Origin: an uncultured Collinsella sp.
GTDB taxonomy: Bacteria; Actinomycetota; Coriobacteriia; Coriobacteriales; Coriobacteriaceae
DNA: 11,005 nt
Assembly: GCA_900552425.1 (NCBI GenBank)
Contig: URZR01000044.1
Location: 1-11,005, forward strand
Direction: 5' to 3'
The notes beneath the pieces were generated by a model that saw only the letters and a program-made list of their open reading frames with translations, ran no database searches and had not been told where the DNA came from. Position numbers and translations under genes: made by a program. This document shows positions 1 through 5,373 of this stretch, piece by piece. The first letter of the stretch is position 1. Each line of letters opens with the position of its first letter.

Positions 1-460
1 CCAGCTCCACGATCTCTTTAGTATCGGTGGGGGCGTTGTAGGCCAGCGCGTTAATCTCGTTGGTGGCGCCAATCAGCTCACGCAGCATCGAGTCGCGACG
101 AACGATGGCGGCATGGTGCTGCCAGTTGACGAGCGACAGGGTCTGACCCATCAGCTCCAAAATGTACGCCTCGCCGCCCACGGCATCGAGCTTGTTGATG
201 CTTCGCAGGTAATCGATCAGCGAGATGGAGTCGATGGGGATGCGACTATTGTACATATCGACCATCGCGGTATAGATGGTCTTATGAATGGGCCGGTAGA
301 AATCATCGGGCTGCAGCTCGACCTGGGCTTCTTCGACCACCTCGGGCGATAGCAGCATGGCGGCCAGTACGTTGGCCTCTGCATCTTGGTTTTGGGGGAG
401 ACCCAACTTGGAGCCGCGGTCCTCGACCGTCAGCCATGTCTCCCTATCGTCATATGCCAT
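1..460 (-). CDS. dnaB: Replicative DNA helicase DnaB, N-terminal part (3' end outside window)
   Basis: Hexameric 5'-3' helicase that unwinds DNA at the replication fork and works with primase. Only the first 153 residues are present. They cover the N-terminal helical domain used for hexamer formation and primase contact: the family hallmark LPQNQDAEANVLAAML is at residues 21-36, followed by DDFYRPIHKTIY at about 52-63 and the region around GGEAYILEL. The RecA-like ATPase domain with the Walker motifs lies beyond the window edge. The start at 460 is chosen because GAGG (467-470) stands 6 nt upstream. An in-frame ATG at 464-466 abuts that site and is too close. The gene usually follows rplI, as here, but an IS element now separates them. 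I see no damage in the visible part. Confidence 0.95.
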   Translation of the reverse strand, partial: MAYDDRETWLTVEDRGSKLGLPQNQDAEANVLAAMLLSPEVVEEAQVELQPDDFYRPIHKTIYTAMVDMYNSRIPIDSISLIDYLRSINKLDAVGGEAYILELMGQTLSLVNWQHHAAIVRRDSMLRELIGATNEINALAYNAPTDTKEIVEL

Positions 461-493
461 GAGCATCCTCATTCATATCGCTTGCGAGCATCC

Positions 494-502
494 ATAGTAT
501 CA
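494..502 (-). promoter_or_regulatory. Candidate extended -10 promoter of dnaB
   Basis: Read on the minus strand, the sequence TGATACTAT matches an extended -10 element (TG, one base, then TACTAT), about 35 nt before the dnaB start. No convincing -35 hexamer is at the right distance, which extended -10 promoters tolerate. It lies on the dnaB side of the IS, so dnaB could still be transcribed despite the insertion. This is pattern-based inference only. Confidence 0.4.
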
Positions 503-565
503 GCCACAGCTTTAAATCGAGGCGCGCCTTAACAATCATCACCGAACCAAACGGGCGAACGGTCC

Positions 566-573
566 CTTATGTA
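566..573 (+). repeat. Left target-site duplication of the IS element
   Basis: CTTATGTA directly abuts the left inverted repeat. CTTATGTG at 2403-2410 directly abuts the right one. Seven of eight bases agree, and 8 bp is the usual duplication length for IS1595-family elements. The single difference could be a later mutation. Confidence 0.75.
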
Positions 574-597
574 CGTTGTGTTAGACCGCTTTGGATA
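574..597 (+). repeat. Left terminal inverted repeat of the IS element
   Basis: Compared with the reverse complement of 2379-2402, 23 of 24 positions agree; the only mismatch is at the fifteenth base. Similarity stops immediately inside GGATA. This end is nearest the passenger gene and may supply part of its promoter. Confidence 0.88.
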
Positions 598-616
598 CTG
601 GGACTTTTCCTATAAT
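590..616 (+). promoter_or_regulatory. Candidate promoter of the passenger nucleotidyltransferase
   Basis: A perfect TATAAT lies at 611-616, 40 nt before the start codon. The best -35-like sequence is TTTGGA (590-595), with a short 15-nt spacer. It lies inside the left terminal inverted repeat, so the element probably carries the passenger promoter with it. The -10 is strong and the -35 is weak. Confidence 0.5.
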
Positions 617-656
617 CTTTCTTGCTTAGATAGCAGGCGAAAGCGAAGGAGCTCCT

Positions 657-1151
657 ATGGTCACCAAGGATGATGCGTGTTGGATAATCGGCCTTTCCGC
701 AGGTGCGGGCATTGGCGTATACCTTGATGGCGGCTGGGGCATCGATGCGCTTGTCGGGCGTGAGACCAGGGCTCATAACGACATCGACCTGTTCGTTCAG
801 CGCGGGGATTACCAAAGGTTCGTGGATCTAATTGCTGATGAGGGGTTTTCCGAGGTGGCTGCATCTTTCACCACCGAAGATCACACGGTGTGGCAAGACG
901 AGGCGGGGCGCATCGTCGACCTGCATTGCTTCGATTTCGCCGAGAATGGCGATATTCTGTATCAGGGAGATCGTTTTCCCGGGGAGGTCTTTTCGGGGAG
1001 GGGGCGCATCGGCGAGGTGGAGGTGTCGTGCATCGACCCCGAAAGCCAGCTGTTGTTTCACTTGGGCTATCAGCATGACGAGCACGACGCCCACGATGTC
1101 ATGCTCCTATGCCGTGAGTACGGTTTCGACGTTCCCGAAGAATATCGCTAG
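657..1151 (+). CDS. Lincosamide/aminoglycoside-type nucleotidyltransferase, IS passenger
   Basis: A 164-residue protein of the small antibiotic nucleotidyltransferase family (Lnu(A)/Lnu(C)-like; related to aminoglycoside 2''-adenylyltransferases). Such enzymes inactivate lincosamides or aminoglycosides in the cytoplasm by transferring a nucleotide from NTP to a hydroxyl group. Visible hallmarks are YLDGGWGIDAL at residues 22-32, the metal-binding pair in HNDIDLF (about 40-46), a probable third acidic position in VDLHCFDF (about 87-94), and SQLLFHLGY near 130-138, which resembles the C-terminal part of Lnu proteins. Length fits Lnu(C) (about 164 aa). ATG 657 is preceded by AGGAG with good spacing. 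The gene lies inside an IS1595-type element and is convergent with the transposase. Substrate cannot be told from sequence: lincomycin/clindamycin is the best guess, and another substrate or a housekeeping role is possible. Confidence 0.82.
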   Translation: MVTKDDACWIIGLSAGAGIGVYLDGGWGIDALVGRETRAHNDIDLFVQRGDYQRFVDLIADEGFSEVAASFTTEDHTVWQDEAGRIVDLHCFDFAENGDILYQGDRFPGEVFSGRGRIGEVEVSCIDPESQLLFHLGYQHDEHDAHDVMLLCREYGFDVPEEYR

Positions 1152-1222
1152 CTGTTGCTATTTGCATCGGGGCACGACTTCAGCGCTTGCCGCAGATGCG
1201 CTGCGCCAGACCGCCCTGGACA

Positions 1223-2304
1223 TCACGCCACGCCGTATATGGCCCTCCGCGCACGCGAGTCCCATTTCGCCTGCTTGATCCAGTACTCGTAGAACGGATA
1301 GGGGGTCACCTTGTACTGGCGCCAGGTCTTCTCGTACGTGCCGCGGGCTGCCTGCCTCACTATGAGCTCGGCGAGCTCGTCCGCGCTCCTGCGGACCTTG
1401 AAGCACCATGTCCACTTGAACCAGGCGAGGTAGTTCTCGAGGCGTCTCGTGGAGACACCCCGGAACCTGCCGATGAAGTGCCTCATCTGGGAGTGGAGGC
1501 TGTTCACCCTGTTGATGGCGTGCTCCTCCCTCTTGCTGGCGATGTGCGCGCCGACGCCGAGGGCGGGCAGGACGCGGCGGTACACGTGCGCACGGTCCGT
1601 CGAGATTATCGCGCCGACCGCGAGCTTGTCGGCGAGCAGCTCCCTGGCTGCCGCTCGTCGAGGCCGCCCCTCCCCGCGATCTCGTAGAAGATGTCGCCGG
1701 CGTCGTTGATGCCGGTGAGCACGCATATCTTCTCGTGCCCGTCGGTTCCCTGCGACCTTGTGCGGGGCTTCCTGGGCATGCCGGACTCCGACCTGGAGCG
1801 GTTTCCCTTGAAGCTCTCCCTGAAGAAGCACTCGTCGAGCTCGGCCCCGCCGCCGGCCTCCACGCGGAAGGCGGGCATGCGCTTGGCCATGGCCTCGAGC
1901 AGCCTGTGGCGCATGAAGAACGCCGTCTTGAGGCACACGCCGCACTTTTCCGCCGACTCGCGCAGCGGGAGCATGTCCACGTGGCACTCCGCGAACCTCA
2001 TCCAGGCCGACCTGTCGAGCTTGGTGGTGGAGAAGATGCGCATGGTGGCGTCGATGAAGGTCCTGGCGCACCCTCGGCAGAGGAACCGCTGACGGCCGCA
2101 CCCGTCTCGCCCCCTCTTCACGTAATGCGGGGAGCCGCACCAGGGGCAGGCTCTGTCGGGATCGTCTTCCGCCCCCTCGCTTGCCGCGAGTTCGAAAAGC
2201 TCCGCGTCTATCAGCGCCTTGAGCGATCTCAGGGCCCTGCTCTTCTCGGTAGCCGTCATCTGCGGGAGGAACTGCCTCGTCAGCTGGGTGAGCACGTCTT
2301 CCAT
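1223..2304 (-). pseudogene. IS1595-family transposase, frameshifted
   Basis: DDE-type transposase of the IS1595/ISXO2 group. The first 217 or so codons read in one frame. They hold an N-terminal helical region, a zinc ribbon (Cys53-x2-Cys56 and Cys76-x2-Cys79, with RQRFLCRGCARTF) and the first catalytic Asp in AELDECFF (Asp157). That frame then stops at 1606. The rest continues in another frame: ARELLADKLAVGAIISTDRAH carries the second Asp, then HAINRVNSLHSQMRHFIGRF and RRLENYLAWFKW carry the C-terminal catalytic region, ending at 1223. The change falls near 1650-1675, beside a G-rich run, and fits loss of one base. No canonical slippery heptamer is visible in the right phase. The start at 2304 has GGAGG 5 nt upstream. 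If joined, the protein would be about 360 aa, close to family length. The first and later catalytic residues are separated, so it is probably inactive. Confidence 0.85.
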
Positions 2305-2378
2305 TGCAACCTCCATCTCTCCTGATGATGGAATTGTCGCAACCGGGGCCCCGTCGCGTGTACTGCGTGCAGGACACT

Positions 2379-2402
2379 TATCCAAAGTGGTCTAACACAA
2401 CG
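2379..2402 (-). repeat. Right terminal inverted repeat of the IS element
   Basis: Mirror copy of the left end (see 574-597), lying upstream of the transposase start. It defines the right boundary, directly next to the CTTATGTG copy of the target duplication. Confidence 0.88.
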
Positions 2403-2410
2403 CTTATGTG
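2403..2410 (+). repeat. Right target-site duplication of the IS element
   Basis: CTTATGTG, agreeing in seven of eight bases with CTTATGTA on the other side of the element. Removing the IS and one copy rebuilds GGTCCC-TTATGT-GGGACTG, a small palindrome in the rplI-dnaB spacer. Confidence 0.75.
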
Positions 2411-2450
2411 GGACTGCATCTCAATGTATGACGTGACACCCACTCAGCGC

Positions 2451-2489
2451 AAAAAATAAAAGGGCGCCCCGGTCTCCCAGAGCGCCCTT
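2451..2489 (-). terminator. Rho-independent terminator after rplI
   Basis: On the minus strand, AGGGCGC (2482-2488) pairs with GCGCCCT (2461-2467) around a loop of 14 nt that can pair further. It is followed by a T-rich tract (TTTTATTTTTT). It closes the rpsF-ssb-rpsR-rplI unit and lies upstream of the IS, so dnaB probably needs its own promoter. Confidence 0.9.
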
Positions 2490-2521
2490 CTTAGAACAAG
2501 ATTGTTGCGTTGCAGCAAATG

Positions 2522-3061
2522 CTACTCGGCAGCAGCCTCGGTCTCGACCTCGGCGGTCTCGGCCTCGGCGACCTCAGCGGCCTCCTCGACCTCAGCATCG
2601 GCAGCGAGCTCCTCGGCGGTAACGCCGACGAGAACGACAACCTCGGCCTTGATCTCGCGGTACAGCGAGATAGCGACGGTGTGGGCACCGGCAACCTTGA
2701 TGGGCTTGCCGAGCTCGACGCGCTTGCGGTCGATGTCCATACCGAGCTGATCCTTGATGGCGTCAGCGATCATAGCGGCGGTGACGGAGCCAAAGAGGAT
2801 GCCCTCGTCGCCGACCTTGACGTCGACGATGACCTGCTTGCCCTCGAGGGCAGCCTTGGTCTCGTTGGCGGTAGCCAGACGGACGGCCTCGCGCTTGGCG
2901 ATGTTGTTGCGACGCTCGTCAAGCTGCTTGAGGTTGCCCTTGGTGGCGGCAACAGCGAGCTTCTTGGGGAACAGGAAATTCTCAGCGTAACCCTGAGCGA
3001 CCTCTACGACGTCACCCTCGCCGCCCTTGCCCTTGATCTCATCGAGAAGAATAACCTTCAT
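2522..3061 (-). CDS. rplI: Large-subunit ribosomal protein bL9 with long acidic C-terminal tail
   Basis: bL9 binds 23S rRNA near the base of the L1 stalk and helps keep reading frame. The N-terminal rRNA-binding domain is clear: MKVILLDEIKGKGGEGDVVEV, then GYAENFLFPKKLAVAAT. It is followed by the connecting helix (LKQLDERRNNIAKREA) and the C-terminal domain (about residues 75-148). The protein is 179 aa against the usual 148-150. The extra 30 or so residues form an Ala/Glu/Val-rich tail made of repeated AEV, AEA and EAA units. GGGAG lies before the start, and the gap after rpsR is only 15 bp, so it is cotranscribed with it. It is the last gene before the terminator. Confidence 0.97.
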   Translation of the reverse strand: MKVILLDEIKGKGGEGDVVEVAQGYAENFLFPKKLAVAATKGNLKQLDERRNNIAKREAVRLATANETKAALEGKQVIVDVKVGDEGILFGSVTAAMIADAIKDQLGMDIDRKRVELGKPIKVAGAHTVAISLYREIKAEVVVLVGVTAEELAADAEVEEAAEVAEAETAEVETEAAAE

Positions 3062-3076
3062 GATGCGTCTCCCTTC

Positions 3077-3343
3077 TTAGCCGCGGTCGCGGTTGCCACG
3101 AGAGGAAACCACGGGGACGGTGTACGGCAGGAGAGCCATCTCGCGGGCACGCTTGATGGCGTTGGCGATGTCATGCTGATGCTGCGTGCAAGCGCCAGTG
3201 ACGCGACGGGGCTTGATCTTGCCACGGTCGGTCATGTACTTACGGAGAAGCTGAGTGTCCTTATAGTCGATGAACTCAGTGTTCTCCTTGCAGAACTGGC
3301 AGTACTTACGACGCGGCTGACGTGCAGAAAAATCATTAGCCAT
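3077..3343 (-). CDS. rpsR: Small-subunit ribosomal protein bS18
   Basis: bS18 forms a heterodimer with bS6 and binds the central domain of 16S rRNA on the platform of the 30S subunit. The 88-aa protein has the family core RRKYCQFCKENTEFIDYKD, then LLRKYMTDRGKIKPRRVTG and HQHDIANAIKRAREMALLPY. Cys15, Cys18, Cys52 and His55 could bind zinc, as in the cysteine-containing form of S18. The start at 3343 (MANDFSARQ) is preferred over an in-frame ATG 17 codons upstream because AAAGG precedes it at normal spacing and the family alignment begins here. It follows ssb in the operon and precedes rplI. Confidence 0.97.
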   Translation of the reverse strand: MANDFSARQPRRKYCQFCKENTEFIDYKDTQLLRKYMTDRGKIKPRRVTGACTQHQHDIANAIKRAREMALLPYTVPVVSSRGNRDRG

Positions 3344-3415
3344 GTCAAAATACCTTTCGTTTGGCAACTTCGGCGAACCGAAGCCGCCTCTCACTCAAAA
3401 ATAGGTGAACAACCC

Positions 3416-3868
3416 TTAGAACGGGATGTCCTCATCGTAGACGTCGACCGCGGGCGGCGTAGCCACCGGTGCGGCAGGACGTGCTGTGGGCGCGGGAGCT
3501 GCGGGGGCGTAACCGCCCTGATCGTAGCCACCCTGGCCACCACGGGAGCTCATAAACTCGATCTCATCGACGATGACCTCAAGCTTGCTCCGGCGCTGGC
3601 CGTCGCGCTCCCAAGAGCTGTAGCGCAGCTTGCCCTCGATCGCGACCTTGTTTCCCTTTGCCAGGAAACGGCTCACGGCCTCGGCGCGGGTGCCGAACAT
3701 GGTGCAGTCGACAAAGTTGGGATAGTCCTCCCACTCGCCAGTCTGCGCGTTGCGGCGACGATCGTTCACGGCGACGCCAAAGGACAGAACCTGGGTTCCG
3801 CCGGCGGTGGCGCGCAGCTCGGGATCGCGGGTGAGGTTACCGGTGATGTTCACTCGATTGATGCTCAT
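3416..3868 (-). CDS. ssb: Single-stranded DNA-binding protein
   Basis: SSB coats single-stranded DNA during replication, repair and recombination and recruits partner proteins. The 150-aa protein has an N-terminal OB fold, from MSINRVNITGNLTRDPELR through about residue 105, including FVDCTMFGTRAEAVSRFLAKG and KVAIEGKLRYSSWERDGQ. A flexible Gly/Pro/Ala-rich linker follows, and the protein ends in the acidic tip DEDIPF, the conserved docking site for partner proteins. It lies between rpsF and rpsR in the common arrangement and is probably cotranscribed. AGAGGA lies about 11 nt before the ATG, a little far but acceptable. Confidence 0.97.
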   Translation of the reverse strand: MSINRVNITGNLTRDPELRATAGGTQVLSFGVAVNDRRRNAQTGEWEDYPNFVDCTMFGTRAEAVSRFLAKGNKVAIEGKLRYSSWERDGQRRSKLEVIVDEIEFMSSRGGQGGYDQGGYAPAAPAPTARPAAPVATPPAVDVYDEDIPF

Positions 3869-3916
3869 AACTCACTACTTCCTCTTGGGGCACAAGCCCA
3901 GTCCAAAACGACAGTC

Positions 3917-4210
3917 TTACTCCTGGTCGTCGCGACGGACGATCATGTGGCGGACCACAGCGTCGGTGATGCGCAGGACGCGATCAAGCTCGGCGATCTG
4001 GGTAGGATCTGCGTGGAAGTTGATGAGGGTGTAGTCACCATCGGTGAGGTCGTTGATCTCGTAGGCGAGCTTGCGCTTGCCCCACTCGTCAACGGAGTCG
4101 ACCTTGCCAGCGCCCTCGGCGATCGTGGTATCGATACGCTTCATAACAGCGAGACGAGTCTCGGGGTCGAGCGACGGGTCAACAAAGAACAGCAGTTCAT
4201 AAGCCTTCAT
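3917..4210 (-). CDS. rpsF: Small-subunit ribosomal protein bS6
   Basis: bS6 pairs with bS18 on the 30S platform. The 97-aa protein starts with MKAYELLFFVDPSLDPE and contains VDSVDEWGKRKLAYEINDLTDG and YTLINFHADPTQIAELDRVLR, all typical of the family. ATG 4210 is chosen because a very strong AGGAGGTG stands a few bases upstream. A longer in-frame start seven codons earlier would overlap that site. It is the first gene of the rpsF-ssb-rpsR-rplI operon, with a promoter and leader hairpin just upstream. Confidence 0.97.
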   Translation of the reverse strand: MKAYELLFFVDPSLDPETRLAVMKRIDTTIAEGAGKVDSVDEWGKRKLAYEINDLTDGDYTLINFHADPTQIAELDRVLRITDAVVRHMIVRRDDQE

Positions 4211-4236
4211 ATTGTCACCTCCTCTGGGCAAATGTG

Positions 4237-4265
4237 GCTTCAGGTCGTGAAGGTGCGCCTGAAGC
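4237..4265 (-). promoter_or_regulatory. Hairpin in the rpsF leader, possible autoregulatory site
   Basis: A perfect 8-bp stem (GCTTCAGG with CCTGAAGC, 13-nt loop) lies between the predicted promoter and the Shine-Dalgarno site of rpsF. In many bacteria the rpsF leader carries a structure bound by the S6:S18 complex for feedback control. I do not see the expected CCG signature clearly in the loop, so that role is only a possibility. Confidence 0.4.
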
Positions 4266-4281
4266 AGGAAAAGACTTGGTA

Positions 4282-4310
4282 ATAATATCTTTCAACCTCC
4301 CAGGCCGCAA
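4282..4310 (-). promoter_or_regulatory. Promoter of the rpsF-ssb-rpsR-rplI operon
   Basis: On the minus strand, TTGCGG (4305-4310) and TATTAT (4282-4287) are separated by exactly 17 nt. This gives a sigma-70-type promoter with a 5' untranslated leader of about 65 nt before rpsF. Confidence 0.65.
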
Positions 4311-4671
4311 GAATATGCAGCTACAACCTCATGACCTCCACATATGCCCATACTCGCACGGCGTTTCATGCACATTCCAACCAAATGCTGACCAAAAGCT
4401 TGACGGACCTGTGGACAAGATACGGTGCCGTGGGGACAAGCCAAGCCAAGCCGCAGGTCAACGGGCACAAGGCTGTGGTCGCGAAATGCATACCAGTGGT
4501 CTACGGCACCACCCAAAGATTTTTAAATTCATTGCCAAGTCGCTTATGAATACCCCTTTTGAACAATTGAGTTGATCAACCACGCTGGTCGGAAGCCGTT
4601 TTTTTGGCACCTCAAACCCCACTGCAACGCCAAGCGTGGCCAAGCGTTTTAAAAAATGCCAACTTTTCTGT
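4311..4671. other. Gene-free spacer between the rpsF operon and the tRNA-Ser genes
   Basis: No convincing gene is seen. The short open frames lack family motifs and good ribosome binding sites. Small features are a 10-bp palindrome GTTGATCAAC near 4572-4581, and the 8-bp direct repeat CCAAGCGT at 4630-4637 and 4640-4647. That repeat has one helical turn of spacing and lies just upstream of the tRNA promoter. A single sequence close to a DnaA box (TGTGGACAA, near 4411) is not enough for an origin. Confidence 0.5.
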
Positions 4672-4699
4672 TTGCACTTTGCGATTCCTCGTGTATACT
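4672..4699 (+). promoter_or_regulatory. Promoter of tRNA-Ser(GGA)
   Basis: TTGCAC (4672-4677) and TATACT (4694-4699) are 16 nt apart. The -10 ends 16 nt before the tRNA. This is a good sigma-70-type match. Confidence 0.7.
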
Positions 4700-4715
4700 G
4701 ACTTTCGCATTTAAC

Positions 4716-4806
4716 GGAGAGTTGTCCGAGTGGCCGAAGGAGCACGATTGGAAATCGTGTAGGCGTCAAAAGCGTCTCCAGGGTTCAAATCCCTGACTCT
4801 CCGCCA
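4716..4806 (+). tRNA. tRNA-Ser, anticodon GGA
   Basis: A class II tRNA of 91 nt, including an encoded CCA end. The acceptor GGAGAGT pairs with ACTCTCC. The anticodon stem CACGATT-GGA-AATCGTG presents GGA, reading UCC/UCU. A long variable arm (GGCGTCAAAAGCGTC) identifies a serine tRNA. The T arm is CAGGGTTCAAATCCCTG. A promoter lies upstream and a terminator downstream. Confidence 0.97.
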
Positions 4807-4815
4807 GTTAATTCC

Positions 4816-4845
4816 AAAGCAGGCCTTTGAGCCTGCTTTGTTTTT
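4816..4845 (+). terminator. Terminator between the two tRNA-Ser genes
   Basis: AAAGCAGGC (4816-4824) pairs perfectly with GCCTGCTTT (4831-4839) around CTTTGA, followed by GTTTTT. It ends the tRNA-Ser(GGA) transcript. No clear separate promoter for the next tRNA is seen in the short spacer, so some read-through may feed it. Confidence 0.85.
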
Positions 4846-4854
4846 ACCCCACGC

Positions 4855-4945
4855 GGAGGGGTGGCAGAGTGGTTGAATGCGGCGGTCTCGAAAACCGTTT
4901 GGCCTGTATAAGGTCACGAGGGTTCGAATCCCTCCTCCTCCGCCA
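4855..4945 (+). tRNA. tRNA-Ser, anticodon CGA
   Basis: A class II tRNA of 91 nt with encoded CCA. The acceptor GGAGGGG pairs with CTCCTCC (one G-T pair). The anticodon loop CTCGAAA presents CGA, reading UCG. The long variable arm (TGGCCTGTATAAGGTCA) marks it as serine, and the T arm is CGAGGGTTCGAATCCCTC. Its last 25 nt before the final A recur in inverted orientation about 65 bp downstream. Confidence 0.97.
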
Positions 4946-4956
4946 TTTTGGTTGAG

Positions 4957-4987
4957 AAAGCTCCCGGCAACGGGGGCTTTTTTGTTT
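4957..4987 (+). terminator. Terminator after tRNA-Ser(CGA)
   Basis: AAAGCTCCCG (4957-4966) pairs with CGGGGGCTTT (4971-4980) around a GCAA tetraloop, with one G-T pair, and is followed by TTTTGTTT. Confidence 0.9.
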
Positions 4988-5009
4988 AGAGTCCCTTACA
5001 AGCAAATAC

Positions 5010-5166
5010 GGCGGAGGAGGAGGGATTCGAACCCGTCAGGACGCGGAGCGTAAAGAAAACGCGCCAGTGGCACGTTTTTAGCGCAGCGCGGTCGGCGCAA
5101 GCCGACCGAATAAATTTTGAGCTCCGCTCAAAATTTGGACATCCCTCCTATTCAGCCACGTCCCCC
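5010..5166 (-). repeat. tRNA-Ser 3'-end remnant plus palindrome cluster
   Basis: On the minus strand, 5010-5034 is identical over 25 nt to the 3' end of tRNA-Ser(CGA) (4920-4944): T loop, acceptor strand and part of the CC end. The T stem is broken by mismatches, and CCA is replaced by CCGTA. The stretch up to 5166 holds hairpins: an interrupted stem AAACG/CGTTT near 5057-5077; CGGTCGGC-GCAA-GCCGACCG (5089-5108); and AAATTTTGAGC-TCC-GCTCAAAATTT (5112-5136). At 5137-5166 a segment can fold as GGACGT/ATGTCC. Its outer bases GGGGGA could also pair with the remnant's TCCTCC as a tRNA acceptor would. It may be a tRNA gene disrupted by a palindromic repeat, or a repeat that captured a tRNA end. It does not fold as a working tRNA. 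Confidence 0.65.
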
Positions 5167-5193
5167 ATTGCTTTCGATTTCACCTTGAATCTC

Positions 5194-5258
5194 AAACATG
5201 TACTTCACCCTCCAAAAACGACATTTTTCGGCATCTTTGGAGGCTGATGCACATGTTT
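5194..5258. repeat. Nested palindrome of 65 bp upstream of the TRIC gene
   Basis: The outer arms AAACATGT (5194-5201) and ACATGTTT (5251-5258) and the inner arms CCTCCAAA (5209-5216) and TTTGGAGG (5236-5243) are perfect inverted repeats. They are separated by exactly 7 nt on both sides, giving a symmetrical internal loop. The central 19 nt are not clearly paired. No T tract follows, so it is not a simple terminator. It may be a MITE-like intergenic repeat or a structured leader. Confidence 0.7.
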
Positions 5259-5373
5259 GGTACCCATGACCGTTCCCAGTCCCTACCGTTTGCCGAGCAA
5301 TAGGGTCTCAATCGCCGCCAACCATGTACTATGTACGGGCATTGTTCAAACCCGAGAATCAAAGGACCTCATC

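Larger units (their letters stand above)
574..2402. mobile_element. IS1595-family insertion element with a nucleotidyltransferase passenger gene
   Basis: The element is about 1.83 kb, bounded by imperfect inverted repeats. The left end, 574-597, reads CGTTGTGTTAGACC, one base, then CTTTGGATA. The right end, 2379-2402, reads the same on the opposite strand, with A instead of G at the variable position. A 7-of-8-bp direct repeat flanks it. Inside are a plus-strand nucleotidyltransferase (657-1151) and a minus-strand transposase (1223-2304), facing each other with 71 bp between their stops. The zinc ribbon followed by a DDE-type domain places the transposase in the IS1595/ISXO2 group, a family known to carry passenger genes. 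The streptococcal element MTnSag1, which carries lnu(C), is from memory a comparable case. The transposase is frameshifted, so the copy is probably not autonomous. Confidence 0.88.

Noticed and set aside
1600..1700. Programmed -1 frameshifting in the transposase
   Set aside because: No X-XXY-YYZ heptamer in the correct phase and no obvious downstream pseudoknot; simple base loss is more economical.
1223..2377. A single long minus-strand frame taken as the whole transposase
   Set aside because: Its N-terminal half lacks the zinc ribbon and is Arg-rich shadow sequence. The real N-terminal half is in another frame, so the gene is better described as frameshifted.
2510..4282. A 590-codon open frame on the plus strand across rplI, rpsR, ssb and rpsF
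   Set aside because: It is antisense to four certain genes, its translation is a Leu/Gly/Val/Asp-rich shadow without family motifs, and it arises from GC-rich codon bias.
4405..4440. Possible replication origin (DnaA-box-like TGTGGACAA)
   Set aside because: Only one near match is present, with no box cluster or AT-rich unwinding region.
4458..4769. Short minus-strand open frame upstream of and overlapping tRNA-Ser(GGA)
   Set aside because: It overlaps the tRNA and its promoter, has no ribosome binding site and no recognisable motif.
5010..5166. A functional minus-strand tRNA-Ser or a tRNA with an intron
   Set aside because: The T stem is mismatched, no anticodon arm or variable arm is visible, and the 120 or so nt of palindromes are too short for a group I intron.
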